Positions 33,433 to 43,678 of a DNA stretch of 64,000 bases are shown here, in pieces. A program made the translations under genes and the position numbers. This DNA is from Macropodus opercularis (lineage: Eukaryota; Chordata; Actinopteri; Anabantiformes; Osphronemidae), in contig CM061106.1 of assembly GCA_030770545.1 (NCBI GenBank), positions 1,932,001 to 1,996,000 of the forward strand. The letters run 5' to 3'. Position 1 is the first letter of the stretch; each line of letters opens with the position of its first letter. The notes under the pieces were generated by a model. That model did not search any database. It saw nothing but the letters and a program-made list of their open reading frames with translations, and had not been told where the DNA came from.

Positions 33433-34442
33433 CGTCTGATTTCTCTGATCCCCTGGTTCCATTAGAGGAAACAGGTTTGATTTTTGTGAAATATCATTAC
33501 AGTCCAGTCAGTGAAGGCCTAGTTCTCATCTACTGCATGAACATCTGGATGTAGATCTAACCTCTGGACAAACTGGACATGTTCCATCATCCAACCAGCT
33601 ACAAAGACTGAATAAACTCCTGCTTCTGAAGTGGAGGTGGTGGAACTGGGATGTAGATAATGAATGAATAGAGTAGAATGTATAATATAAAGTAATGAGG
33701 TGGTTGTTGAGCCACGGTGTCATTCTGTTGCAGTATCATTGTAGCTGTAGGCTCTGCATCAAGTGGCTGAACTTACCCTTGAATAACAATAGAAAAGAGT
33801 CGTTCATTCAAGACTAATTCAAAATGTCTCAGCACAATTAACTGTTTTAGAATCAGCAGGTTTAATATCTGCATTATTATCACATTTCAGGTGTTGCTAA
33901 AAAGTGAACATGTATTAGGAACAAACAATCCATCCACACAATGAAAGTCACTGCACAACGATGTCTGACTCAAATGATCTCAGCAAAACTGACTATAATA
34001 AATGATCGTCCTATGAAATTAGCCTCATTCGTTGTGGACTGATAAACAAAATGCCTCAGAGAATAATTAAATGTTATGTTTAGAGCAGTGGACGTGTCCT
34101 GGCTTTACAAATGTTGGCTCTAAATGTATTGACCTGTTTATTTCCACAAAGATAACAAACATTCAAAACTCACAAATATTCTGTCAAATGGCTCCAACCT
34201 GCTTCGTTTTAACATAAAGGTCAGAGGTCACTGATGGTTACCATGGAAACCCAGCTGAGTTGTCCTGTGGTGTGTGTCTTCAGATGGTTCAGTTCAATTC
34301 AGTTTATTTATATAGAGTCAACTGAATAATGGCACATTACAAGGTTTAAGACTATGCAGAATTCAACAATACGACTACATAGAAAACCAGCAAATCCCAG
34401 TTGAGTCATTAATTAATAAACACAACTTTTAATGGAAACATT

Positions 34443-34524
34443 ACCAGGAGTGGGGATCGAACCCACGAGGACTAACGTCCATTGGATCTTAAGTCCAACG
34501 CCTTCACCACTCGGCCATCCTGGT
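34443..34524 (-). tRNA. tRNA-Leu-TAA: tRNA-Leu (TAA)
   Basis: An 82-nt leucine tRNA with acceptor stem ACCAGGA/TCCTGGT, A box TGGCCGAGTGG, anticodon stem-loop TTGGACTTAAGATCCAA with anticodon TAA, a variable arm and B box GGTTCGATCCC. All stems pair. A paralogue lies at 58135-58216. Confidence 0.93.
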
Positions 34525-34639
34525 AGAACATCCTTACCTTTATTATTCTACACATCACTAAATCATATAACTCTGACCATGTCCTAGTCATTAGTTCTGT
34601 TGTGTCTAACATCTCTCTGGCTCAACTGTTTGTTGTGAA

Positions 34640-35154
34640 CATTTCTCAGCAAATGTGGTTTCAGAAGATCTGAGACCTGAGGTTTGGATGCAGAAACAAC
34701 ATTGCAGGCGTTTGGTTGGTGGCAGCATGTCCTGCTTTCCTGTAGCGGATAAGGAAACTGTCCACCTTGTGCTGGAGGGACATGTGAGCCTTGTCCACAG
34801 CCTTAATGGAGTCTGAAAGGTTTGAACTAACCTCTCACCAACCCGTTGGTTGCTGGGTGATGGGTGCAGACCTGAAATGTTTGATACGGTTTTGAGTCAT
34901 ACAGGAGGTAAACTCACAGTTTGTTCAGACACGTTGCTCCTGGAAAAGATGGACCTAAGAGCAGCCACTGTCTTTTCTGAGGTGGTTGACTTCATCAGCA
35001 TCACCTCTGGCCACTTTGAGTGAGCATCCACTGCAACCAGGACCATTGAGCTGATGAATGGCCCTGCAAAGCCAACATGCCCCCTCCACCATGGAGCAGA
35101 TGGCCCCTCCCACGGGTGAAGTGGAGCCTGTGGCTCATTAGGCTCTTCTGACAT
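34640..35154 (-). pseudogene. Gypsy integrase remnant
   Basis: The minus strand encodes part of a Ty3/Gypsy integrase core (GFAGPFISSMVLVAVDAHSK, then WPEVMLMKSTTSEKTVAAL). Past a frameshift near 34920 the later core and C-terminal parts are still recognisable down to about 34640. Protease, RT and LTRs are absent. It sits about 115 bp upstream of the 5' end of the tRNA-Leu gene. Confidence 0.8.
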
Positions 35155-35157
35155 CTG

Positions 35158-35793
35158 GAGCAGTCCTTAGTAATGGAGAAATGTATTCTTTATATTTATT
35201 ATGCTGTGTGGAGTTTGCATGTTCTCCCCATGACTGAGTGGGTTTTCTCCAGGGTCTCCGGTTTCCTCCCACAGTCCAAAGACATGCAGTTAGGTCAATT
35301 GGAGAAAATGCAAAAAAAAATTGCCCGTGACTGTGTGTCTCTATGTGAGGCCCTGCGATCTGTCCAGGGTGAACCCTGCCTCTTGCCCAAAGACAGCTGG
35401 GACAGGCTCCAGCACACCAACGACCCCTGCTGGGAAGAAGCAGTAGAAGATGAATGAATGAATATTTATTATGGTGAACTGAGTAGAACTATTACAACTA
35501 CTACCAAACAGAAGAGTGGAACAGTTTTCATGGTCAGAGTCAAAAACGTGTTTTGGTTTCATACATATTATGCAGGATAAAGCAAATCATGGTAGAACAT
35601 GGTTCTAGACCACGGGTGGTGAAGCCTGGTCCTCCAGAGCCACACACCTGCTGGTTTTCTAAGCTCCCTGCACTTACAGCTTCTCAGTGTTTTCTATTAA
35701 ATATTTTATTCCTGAAACATATTCATTGTGCTTTAAAACCTCCTCAATTTAATATCCATAACATTTTTTTGAAAATTAAAAATCTAATTAAAA
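35158..35793 (+). repeat. 636-bp perfect direct repeat, copy 2
   Basis: Identical by eye to 32246-32881. Here it abuts the Gypsy integrase remnant, as does the inverted third copy, so this is probably the ancestral position and copy 1 is the derived one. Confidence 0.9.
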
Positions 35794-36290
35794 ATTTAGA
35801 TTTGTAATCACTAAACCCTGCAGCTACATATTCATTTCCCTGTATGTGCTCCTGCATTTGTCTTGTATTTAAACTACTTCAAAATAAAAGTGTCCTTACA
35901 GAACAAACACTAGAGCTGAGGCAACAGCAGTTTAAAGTCACGGCTTCCAAAAGGTGAGATTGTCCATCCAATAATAAAATCCATTCAAAATAGATTGGAT
36001 TTTATTTAAAATGAATTTAAAATTATATATTGTAGATCTAATGATTTAACACTCAATACAGCAACAAAAAACAGTATATTAGAGGGAAGCGTGTGAAGAC
36101 ACTGGACACTGTGATTCTTGGTACGTTAATGAACGTTTTCACGTTAATCATTTTTATTCAACTTCTTAATATTATTAATATTGTAGTTATGTTTTATCAG
36201 TACACACTTTATTAGGTTCTCATGTGTAATTCGGTGTTTTGGGATCTAACAGAACCATCTTTTAATGTAATGCATTGCAACTCAACACAT
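35794..36290. other. No gene recognised
   Basis: AT-rich spacer without a supported feature. Confidence 0.4.
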
Positions 36291-36495
36291 GGGGCGGCAG
36301 TGGCTCAGAGGTAGAGCTGTCGTCCACCAATCGTAGGATCGGTGGTTTGATTCCTGGCTTCCCCCAGTCATGTGCTGAAGTGTCCCTGGGCAAGACACTG
36401 AACCCCAAGTTGCCCCCAGTGTGTCAGCCTAAGCTGCATAGCAGCTCTGCTACCGGTGTGTGTGTGTTTGTGTGTGTGTGTGTGTTTGTGTGCGC
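36291..36495 (+). mobile_element. tRNA-derived SINE with (TG)n tail
   Basis: The block starts GGGGCGGCAGTGGCTCAGAG and has an A-box-like TGGCTCAGAGGTAGAGC and a B-box-like GGTGGTTTGATTCC. The fish SINE body GTCCCTGGGCAAGACACTGA follows. It ends in an interrupted TG repeat at 36456-36495. Confidence 0.75.
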
Positions 36496-38268
36496 GAATG
36501 AGATGAGAATATGTTTAATAGAATTATCACCTTTATGATATGGAAAAAAAACATGAATTAGAATTAGTGGCTTCCAATAACCAAGACAATGTAAATCTGT
36601 TTTTTACATGAAGGTATAAATAAACAATGAGTCTAGAGACAGAATTTAGCTGTTTCACTTCCATCCAAGCTCAGTAACTGTGTTTAGCAGGTTCAGGTTC
36701 ATGTTGTGTTTGTGATGTTTATGTTGGTCACACAAACTACGATCTGTCACAGAAGCAGAGGAAGAACATGAGACACTACAGGCGTCGTCTGATGAAACAA
36801 AAGCAGCTGCAACTAAACAAAGACCTGATGATGGTGATTCCTCAGATGGAGAAGAGCCACCACTGGCTGCACCAAGCTCCCTACTGAGCATCAGAGGACC
36901 CTAACCCTAACCCCTAACCCTAGGTCCAGGAATTAAAACCACCACGATCACTGTTTAACTGTTGTTTTCACAAGACAAACTTTGGTACTTTCACTCTTTT
37001 AAACAGTGAAAGAATCACCTCTTTGTGGAAACTGTAAAGTTGTTTGAGGGCAGTAGATAAAGTCTGGAGTAAATCTGAAAAAATCGAAAACGTGGCCCCA
37101 CCGTTCTCTTTCAGAGTCAGAGCAGCCAGCGTTCGCCTGGCAGACGTCTGGGATGATGTTTACTATGAATTTGGAGGTTGTTGAATGTATGTAGAGGCAG
37201 TTTGCTAGAGGCCCAGACACCATGAAACACATCTCCCCACTAGATGAATCACTTCCTGAAGAAAATGCACCGTGAATGTTGTGATGTTGAATGTATCCCC
37301 CAAGAGCCTCTGACAGTCAACAGAGATTATAAAACATGGATAAAAGTAAGTAAGAAAAACAGAAGTGGTTCAAACAGAGCTGAACGTCTACAGAACAATC
37401 TGAAACTAACACGTTTTAGAATAATTAAGAAACATCTAATGATCCAAATAATAAAAGTATAAAACCCTAAGATATGCTGATGGAACTGAGTTCCCTAACA
37501 TTGCTTGTAACATTTTAAAGGTATGTTAAAAGTGAGCAATCACTAAGATAACTTCACTACATGAAAGCCTAGACTTTAACGAGAAATATGGTTTTATTTT
37601 GAAGGTCTGTACTGTGAATGCTGCACAGCATTTATTCTGGTATTTTATGTAAATTGACAGTAGCCAATGAGCTGAGCACTACTCAGTATGAACAGTGTGA
37701 TTGTAATGGATAAGACAGTACAGACTGCAGTACCATCAATCTAACATTGAACTGTATCTAATAGAAATCTAAAACAATAGTTTTAGACTATAGACATTTA
37801 CAACATCAGCTTCAAAAATATAATAGTCATGTTGTTGTCTTCCCTCTTTACCTCACAAGCTCCCTTCTCTTTAGTTTGAGGATCCCCAGTGTGTCTGCAG
37901 CAGCGCAATAGAGCAAAGCTTCACATTGTTAAATATACATGTGTGTAAACATTACACAGACAACACAGGTGTCCTTAAATGCAGCACACGTGTAGTAAAG
38001 TCACTGGACGGCTCATGGTCACCACTCAGCAACGTCACTAACAGGCTCCACAGTATCTGTCGTGTGAGTACGTCCAGACCAACACATAAGCTCTTAGTAC
38101 CAGGAACTATGATGGTCCTACGTTAAGGCTGTAAAGCAACGTGACACTGTCATCACCAACTCACACGTATCATAATGAAATGATCTCATCCAACTGTTGT
38201 TGTCTGAGCAAACGCATTCTCACGTTTTCTCATAAAATATAAATTCACTTATAACCATTCAGTCCAGA
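36496..38268. other. No gene recognised
   Basis: An acidic open stretch on the plus strand at about 36740-36892 (ending LSIRGP) follows a possible AG acceptor but has no known domain. Three telomere-like CCCTAA units lie at 36899-36922. Nothing else is supported. Confidence 0.4.
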
Positions 38269-38364
38269 AGAAACTTTCTGTTTGTGTTTCCCAGAAACTT
38301 TCTATTTGTATTTCTCATAAACTTTCTGTTTGTATTTCTCAGAAACTTTCTATTTGTATTTCAG
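38269..38364 (+). repeat. Four 24-bp tandem repeats
   Basis: Units AGAAACTTTCTATTTGTATTTC-like begin at 38269, 38293, 38317 and 38341, with one to four changes each. Confidence 0.85.
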
Positions 38365-39188
38365 AAATGCAGGCTGCTGTAGGTGCAGTGATGCAGACTA
38401 TGTTGAGGGATTTTCCTGCCTGTCATGCAGGTTTTTCAAGTTCTACTAGTCTCTGTCAAAGACCAAAGAAGTTGCCTAAAGACAGTGAAGATGTGAAAGT
38501 GCTTGTGATTTGTTCCTTCCAATAAAGGTTTGATCATTATCTAAAGTTTACATTAAGATTAGATTTAACATGTTGCCTGTAAATCATTTAAGTTAGAAGT
38601 TCCTCTATCAGTGGTTCCTTTATTCCCCTGTTTCTGTGATAATCTGCAAAGGTCCAGCAAACTTCCCTTTACTGAATCACCTCTAATGAAAATGAACAGC
38701 GTCACACTGTGTGATAACACTTTACCCTCACACTGACCAACCAGCCTGGAGACACGTGCTGCACACATGGTGCAGTAGCATGACGTCACTCACACACACG
38801 AGCAGACGTTGATGTCAGCCACTGCAGAGTAGAAGCGAAACGATAAATCAGAGCAAAGCACTGATGACGTCACACACTCGACAGTCAAAGACTGTTACAG
38901 CCAAATGTCAGCTTGGCCTTAGTTTCAATGAAACTATGCTTGAATTATCTTGTTTCATTTAAAGAATTCACGCTCTGTGCCAATCAATGTTCAAACACCA
39001 CATCAAACGATAAATTTACTTTCTTTATCATTTCTTATCTCCTCCCATTCTGGCTCGTGCACATTCCTGTCATAAAAGCCACTGTTTGTTGGACTTTTAC
39101 ACATTTTGTATGAATATTGACTTCTGCAAACACTCCCTGCAGTTTTTGGCGCCAGTTACAGTGAATAATTACCACGTGATCGGCCACA
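38365..39188. other. No gene; upstream region of the WH1 gene
   Basis: No exon is supported. A CATAAAAG box at about 39070-39077 lies about 115 bp before the WH1 start codon and could act as a TATA-like element. Confidence 0.35.
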
Positions 39189-40566
39189 ATGGGTGGAAAT
39201 CCACCTGCACGGCGGCAGATGAATGCGAAACAGCTACTGCTGGCAAAGGAGAACGAATGTGTTTTCAACTACCTCAGTAAATGCACCGTAAGTTTTCTGC
39301 ATTAAATTACTTTGGTAGCTGGCTGATTGTCGCACCGTGCTACAGGGGGTAACGCTGCCAAAGAGGTGCAGCGGTTTGAGAGTACGCTTAACATTTAGTC
39401 TCACCTGAAGAGTCTGGGTTGTTTAGACAGTGAAGACTGATCGTCTCCTGTTTGGGACAGTGAGGTTTAAGTTTTCTCCTAGTCCTCTACCTCCTCTGAC
39501 ACACCTAGCCTAGTCTAGCCTAGCCTGAAGTTTGGAGCTGCTCAGTCCATCACCTGAAAGCAGAGCCAGGGGATGATTTGAACCTTTGTGGGGCCTATGA
39601 GGGGTAATAACGGCCCCACTGTAAATTAGAGGGCACCAAAGCTCAAAACCACACACAAGGGTTGGATCAAACAGCCTTCGTGGGTGTTACATCCAAGCAA
39701 TGAACACGTGTGGGTCTATGATGAACAAGTTCATCCAACCGTTCATCTAGATGAAGCATGTTGGGATTTATCGTCCGTCTGCAGCTGTTTTATTGAGCTT
39801 AGATCGCCCCCTGTTTTCCTTTTGACATCCTCGAAGGCTGCACGAGTGATGGACAGTGATGCTGTCTGACTGGGTAAAAGATCAACAACGTTTGTTCTGT
39901 CCCCTATGTCTGTTTATTTACTGTTCATTAACCAACACAGTAAACTGTGACTGTCTTTCTCTGCCTCCTCCTCTCCAGACATTGTCTACATCACAGGTCC
40001 AGGTGTTCACAGCAGACACCAACTCCAGCTGGAACAAGAAATGCTGCGGAGTAGCCTGTCTGGTCAAAGACCACCTTCAACGATCCTATTTCATCAGGGT
40101 CTTAGACGCCAGGGTATGAAAATCCCACGATAATATCATTTTATTTAACCTTTTTTTATAGCTCAGTAAATATGTTTTTATTAAGGTATTTTATTAATTA
40201 ACGTATGTTATGCTGTAGCAGCCTGTTGATCGTCATTTTGTTTGCTAGTCAACATGGTTTGTGTGTTTCTACAGGAGGATACAATGTTATTTGAACAGGA
40301 AGTGAACAGCAACTTCATGCTCAACTTCCCCAAACCCAACTTTATCACATTTGATGGAAATGTGAGTTCTCTCTCCACAAACATTCACCTTTCTTGTTCT
40401 TTCTGAGTTTATTTGTTGTTATGGTGAAACGTGTCTGTTTGTGTGTTCACAGATTTGCCAAGTGGGGCTGAGTTTTTACAGTGAGGACGAGTGCAAACAT
40501 TTTTACAACCAACTGTCAGAGCTAGTGAGGAGAAGACAGCAGAAAACCGGTACCAGCTGCTGCTGA
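39189..40566 (+). CDS. WASP-family WH1-domain gene, possibly WH1-only
   Basis: Four exons join in phase 0: 39189-39287, 39979-40113, 40275-40361 and 40453-40549. They encode the EVH1/WH1 domain of the WASP/N-WASP family: KENECVFNYLSKCT, then SSWNKKCCGVACLVKD, RSYFIRVLDAR, and CQVGLSFYSEDECKHFYNQL, ending ELVRRRQQK. In WASP proteins this domain binds WIP-type proline peptides and acts at actin assembly sites. The GTPase-binding, proline-rich and VCA parts were not found downstream before the GIMAP gene. If the donor at 40550 is not used, reading through adds five residues and stops at 40564-40566, giving about 144 residues with WH1 alone. A non-autonomous LTR element sits about 430 bp further on. 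WH1 identity is firm; completeness is not. Confidence 0.8.
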
Positions 40567-40992
40567 CTTACTGTCTGTCTACTGCCCTAACTCACCATTT
40601 CACACTGTTTGCTCTCTGGCTTGACTTGTGTGAACACAAGGTTATTTTCTTCCTACACTCGTCACTTTTCACAAAAGAGTACAAATGTTCAGTGAGCGAA
40701 CATAATTTTTTCACAATCTTCTTGATTGTACTGAAATGTTGTATTTGTCTGCTTGGCTCTGTTTGCTTCTCTGTCTGTGCCTCTTTTCCTGGTTGCGTTA
40801 AGCAGTGAATTTAAAAACCTTCTCTTTGTGCCTCTGCACTGTCACAGGTTTGCTCCTCATTAAATCATCTCACAAGTTTAGCACAAGGTTTTAAGGATTT
40901 GATGGAAACATTTGTGTCAGTCTGCTTATTTTTCTTAATAAGTGGAGTTTCAGGATCAATGACAGTTCTCTGTTGCATATCCAGGAACGTAC

Positions 40993-41372
40993 TGTAACGA
41001 CGGGAGGCTTCAGAGCGGAAGCTACCTAGCCCTGGCTAACTGTTAGCAGCTAACTAACGGCTAGCTCAGGTGCTAGCAGGCTAAGCTAGAGCGAACTGTA
41101 GGCGGATGTGAGAACGCTTGTGCCCCATACACCGCACGACCCCAAGCGTCTCGAGCTGCACCAAACAAAGCCCAGACAACTCTTGCCTTTAAACAACTAC
41201 CTCCAACAGAGGTAGCTGAGCTTTAATTTGAACACCACAAATGTCCGGTCACCGGTGGGGGGTCACTGCCACACACAGCACCCTCCCACACGGTGCCGGC
41301 AATAACACACACAGAACCATTACCCAGCGTTCCCCTGGGCCGAACGCACCAGCGACCTGCTGGGTCGCTACA
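40993..41372 (-). repeat. LTR (3' LTR in element orientation)
   Basis: 380 bp with GCTA-rich runs (for example GCTAACTGTTAGCAGCTAAC). Its partner is at 41892-42271. Confidence 0.9.
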
Positions 41373-41375
41373 CAG

Positions 41376-41384
41376 CCCCCCACC
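41376..41384 (-). promoter_or_regulatory. Polypurine tract of the small LTR element
   Basis: GGTGGGGGG on the minus strand lies three bases before the 3' LTR. Confidence 0.65.
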
Positions 41385-41872
41385 AAGAGGGTTAAGTGTC
41401 CCCACAACCCTCAGTCACCCTCCAGCCCCACAACAAAGTCTCCTGCCATCCCGACCTCCGCTGAACTGCTGATGGACACTGACATCGACTGCGTCGCTCT
41501 CTCGGCGGCCTCGGCTGAGCTGCTGGCGTACGCTGGCCCTGTCGCTCCCTCGACGGCCCCATCTGACTGCTGGTGTCCACTGACACCGGCTGGGCCTCGG
41601 CTGAGCTGCTGGCGTCCACTGACACCGGCTGGGTCGCCAGCGCACTGCACGGCCACCCGGCAATGACACAGTCCAGGTACAGTCCCATAGCTGTTCCACA
41701 GCGTCCTACCGTGGCAGTGTAGTTGGAGGGGGGGGGGGTCTGTGTAGCGAGGTCCCTCACGGCCTCGGCCTCATCCCATACTCGTCTCCCGCAGACAGCT
41801 CAGTTCTGTTGCGGGGGCTCGCTCTACTTCCCCTACGCTTCGCTCCATGTCGGCGTCTTCTAAACAGCCTGG

Positions 41873-41890
41873 ATCCCACTTCTGACACCA
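41873..41890 (-). promoter_or_regulatory. Primer binding site matching tRNA-Leu
   Basis: TGGTGTCAGAAGTGGGAT on the minus strand is complementary to the 3' end, CCA included, of the CAG-type vertebrate tRNA-Leu as I know it. It fixes the orientation of the element. Confidence 0.8.
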
Positions 41891-41891
41891 A

Positions 41892-42271
41892 TGTAACGAC
41901 GGGAGGCTTCAGAGCGGAAGCTACCTAGCCCTGGCTAACTGTTAGCAGCTAACTAACGGCTAGCTCAGGTGCTAGCAGGCTAAGCTAGAGCAAACTGTAG
42001 GCGGATGTGAGAACGCTTGTGCCCCATACACCGCACGACCCCAAGCGTCTCGAGCTGCACCAAACAAAGCACAGACAACTTCTGCCTTTTAACAACTACC
42101 TCCAACAGAGGTAGCTGAGCTTTATTTTGAACACCACAAATGTCCGGTCACCGGTGGGGGGTCACTGCCACACACAGCACCCTCCCACACGGTGCCGGCA
42201 AAAACACACACAGAACCATTACCCAGCGTTCCCCTGGGCCGAACGCACCAGCGACCTGCTGGGTCGCTACA
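41892..42271 (-). repeat. LTR (5' LTR in element orientation)
   Basis: 380 bp, the same length as its partner, and followed on the plus strand by the GTAC target duplication. Confidence 0.9.
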
Positions 42272-43628
42272 GTACAAACCAAAAATACTGAGTGGTTTAT
42301 CGGAACACAGAAGGAATTTGTTCCTGGACACACAAACTAGTTTAAGGCAGAAGAGGAACCAGTTTCTGACTGACAGGCAGCAGAATGTGACCCAGTCGGC
42401 TTATTAACGTCAGTCAGGCTGTGAGGCTGTGCTTGTGTTCACAGCCGTGCAGACGTCCTGACGACACAGATGACACATTTCAGCACTGATGCTCAAGCAG
42501 ATTAATTAAACTGAGACTATGTATGTTTTGCTTCTGGTCAGATCATCAAATACTTTAGAAAGTTATAAACAGAGACAATGCACAGAAACCAAGAAGTATC
42601 CAAGATCATTACAATTGACATCTGTATTCAGAGCACTGCCTTTTTCTTACACTGCAAACCCTCCTTGCTTCAGAAACCTGACATCAATGTGGGACTGTGC
42701 CCTAGATCCAGCAAAACTTGATCAGATCCAGTTGTGTGTAAAACTGAGCCTGCAGTTCGACCTGCAGACCAGAAGCTAAGGTTTTGTAGTGAAGCTGTGG
42801 CTCAGCTGAACGAGAGCGTTTCACTTAATCCTGGCATCCTTAGGAATCATCCTGGATTTCACTGATTGTTAAAGACAGAAAACCAGAAAAACAAGGATGT
42901 GCACAGACTTATTTTACCAAACAAGGCTGTCGTCAACAGCACAACAGTTTCCCCCAGGGTTGAAACATCTACATTTCCTATAACTGGTTTACCTTAACAC
43001 AGACACAGAGATACTAGACTGGGACGGACGTATGGCCTGATGACGCACAGAAACCTGATGACACCTGAGGAACATGTTCTTATCCTGCACATGTCTTTCT
43101 ACCATTTTCATCCCTAATAATCCTTAAAAGCAGAAATAAAAACAAACTTGACTCATCTGGTGGCAGCAGGTTGGAGGCTTTGTTGGTTCAGGATTAAATC
43201 ATGACATGGAGACAAAGGATCCATCAGGATACTGTGAGCATTCTTCAGTGAAACACTTCCTCTTTAACGTGGACGTGTATAAGATTTACACAAAGTTTAC
43301 ACAAGTCTGTTACCAAAGCTGACAGAGGCAATTTAGAGCAAACACGTCTGAGTAGAACTGATGCTGGAATGTTTTTCAGCACCTAAACCTCTAGCAGTGA
43401 GGACAGAGCAGTGATACATCATATCAACATCACGTTTGCTTCTTGATCAAAGGTTCTACTTTCAATACATGACTTTATTATCAGTCATCACAGATTCAAC
43501 AACTAACACAAAGACAGTCACAAAGAAAATCTTGTTTTTCACATTCAGGGTTTAGGGTTACATAGCAACAGTTTTACTTTCATTTTCGTTATGATGTCAT
43601 TTGAAGGCGTGGCTTTGGGTGAAAGTCG
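42272..43628. other. No gene recognised
   Basis: No further WASP-family exon (no CRIB or VCA-like sequence) and no other gene was found in this interval. Confidence 0.4.
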
Positions 43629-43635
43629 TATAAAG
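43629..43635 (+). promoter_or_regulatory. TATA box of the GIMAP gene
   Basis: TATAAAG lies 50 bp before the start codon at 43679, so the 5' UTR would be about 20-25 nt. Confidence 0.65.
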
Positions 43636-43678
43636 ACAACAGCAGACGTCTGCAGTGTCTCTTCTGCTTCCTTCAGAC

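Larger units (their letters stand above)
33725..35793. repeat. Inverted duplication block A (partner 56700-58925)
   Basis: This whole segment aligns in reverse with 58925-56700. In the same order it carries flank, tRNA-Leu, Gypsy integrase remnant, SINE and unique tail. The partner is moderately diverged and keeps the SINE head. Similarity breaks at the ACTGCAAC sequence at one end. Confidence 0.85.
40993..42271 (-). mobile_element. Non-autonomous Gypsy-type LTR element (TRIM-like)
   Basis: Two 380-bp LTRs (40993-41372 and 41892-42271) flank 519 bp. Their termini are TG…CA, and a 4-bp target duplication GTAC lies at 40989-40992 and 42272-42275. By eye the LTRs differ at seven positions. On the minus strand the 5' LTR is followed, one base on, by a tRNA-Leu primer binding site, and a G-rich tract precedes the 3' LTR. 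The internal part has only low-complexity, internally repeated frames and no pol domain, so mobility would need proteins from another element. Confidence 0.88.

Noticed and set aside
36655..36891. Serine-rich minus-strand open frame
   Set aside because: It is the shadow of an acidic plus-strand stretch and shows no domain on either strand.
41241..41760. Overlapping GC-rich open frames in the small LTR element
   Set aside because: They are low-complexity and internally repeated, open on both strands, and show no gag or pol motif.
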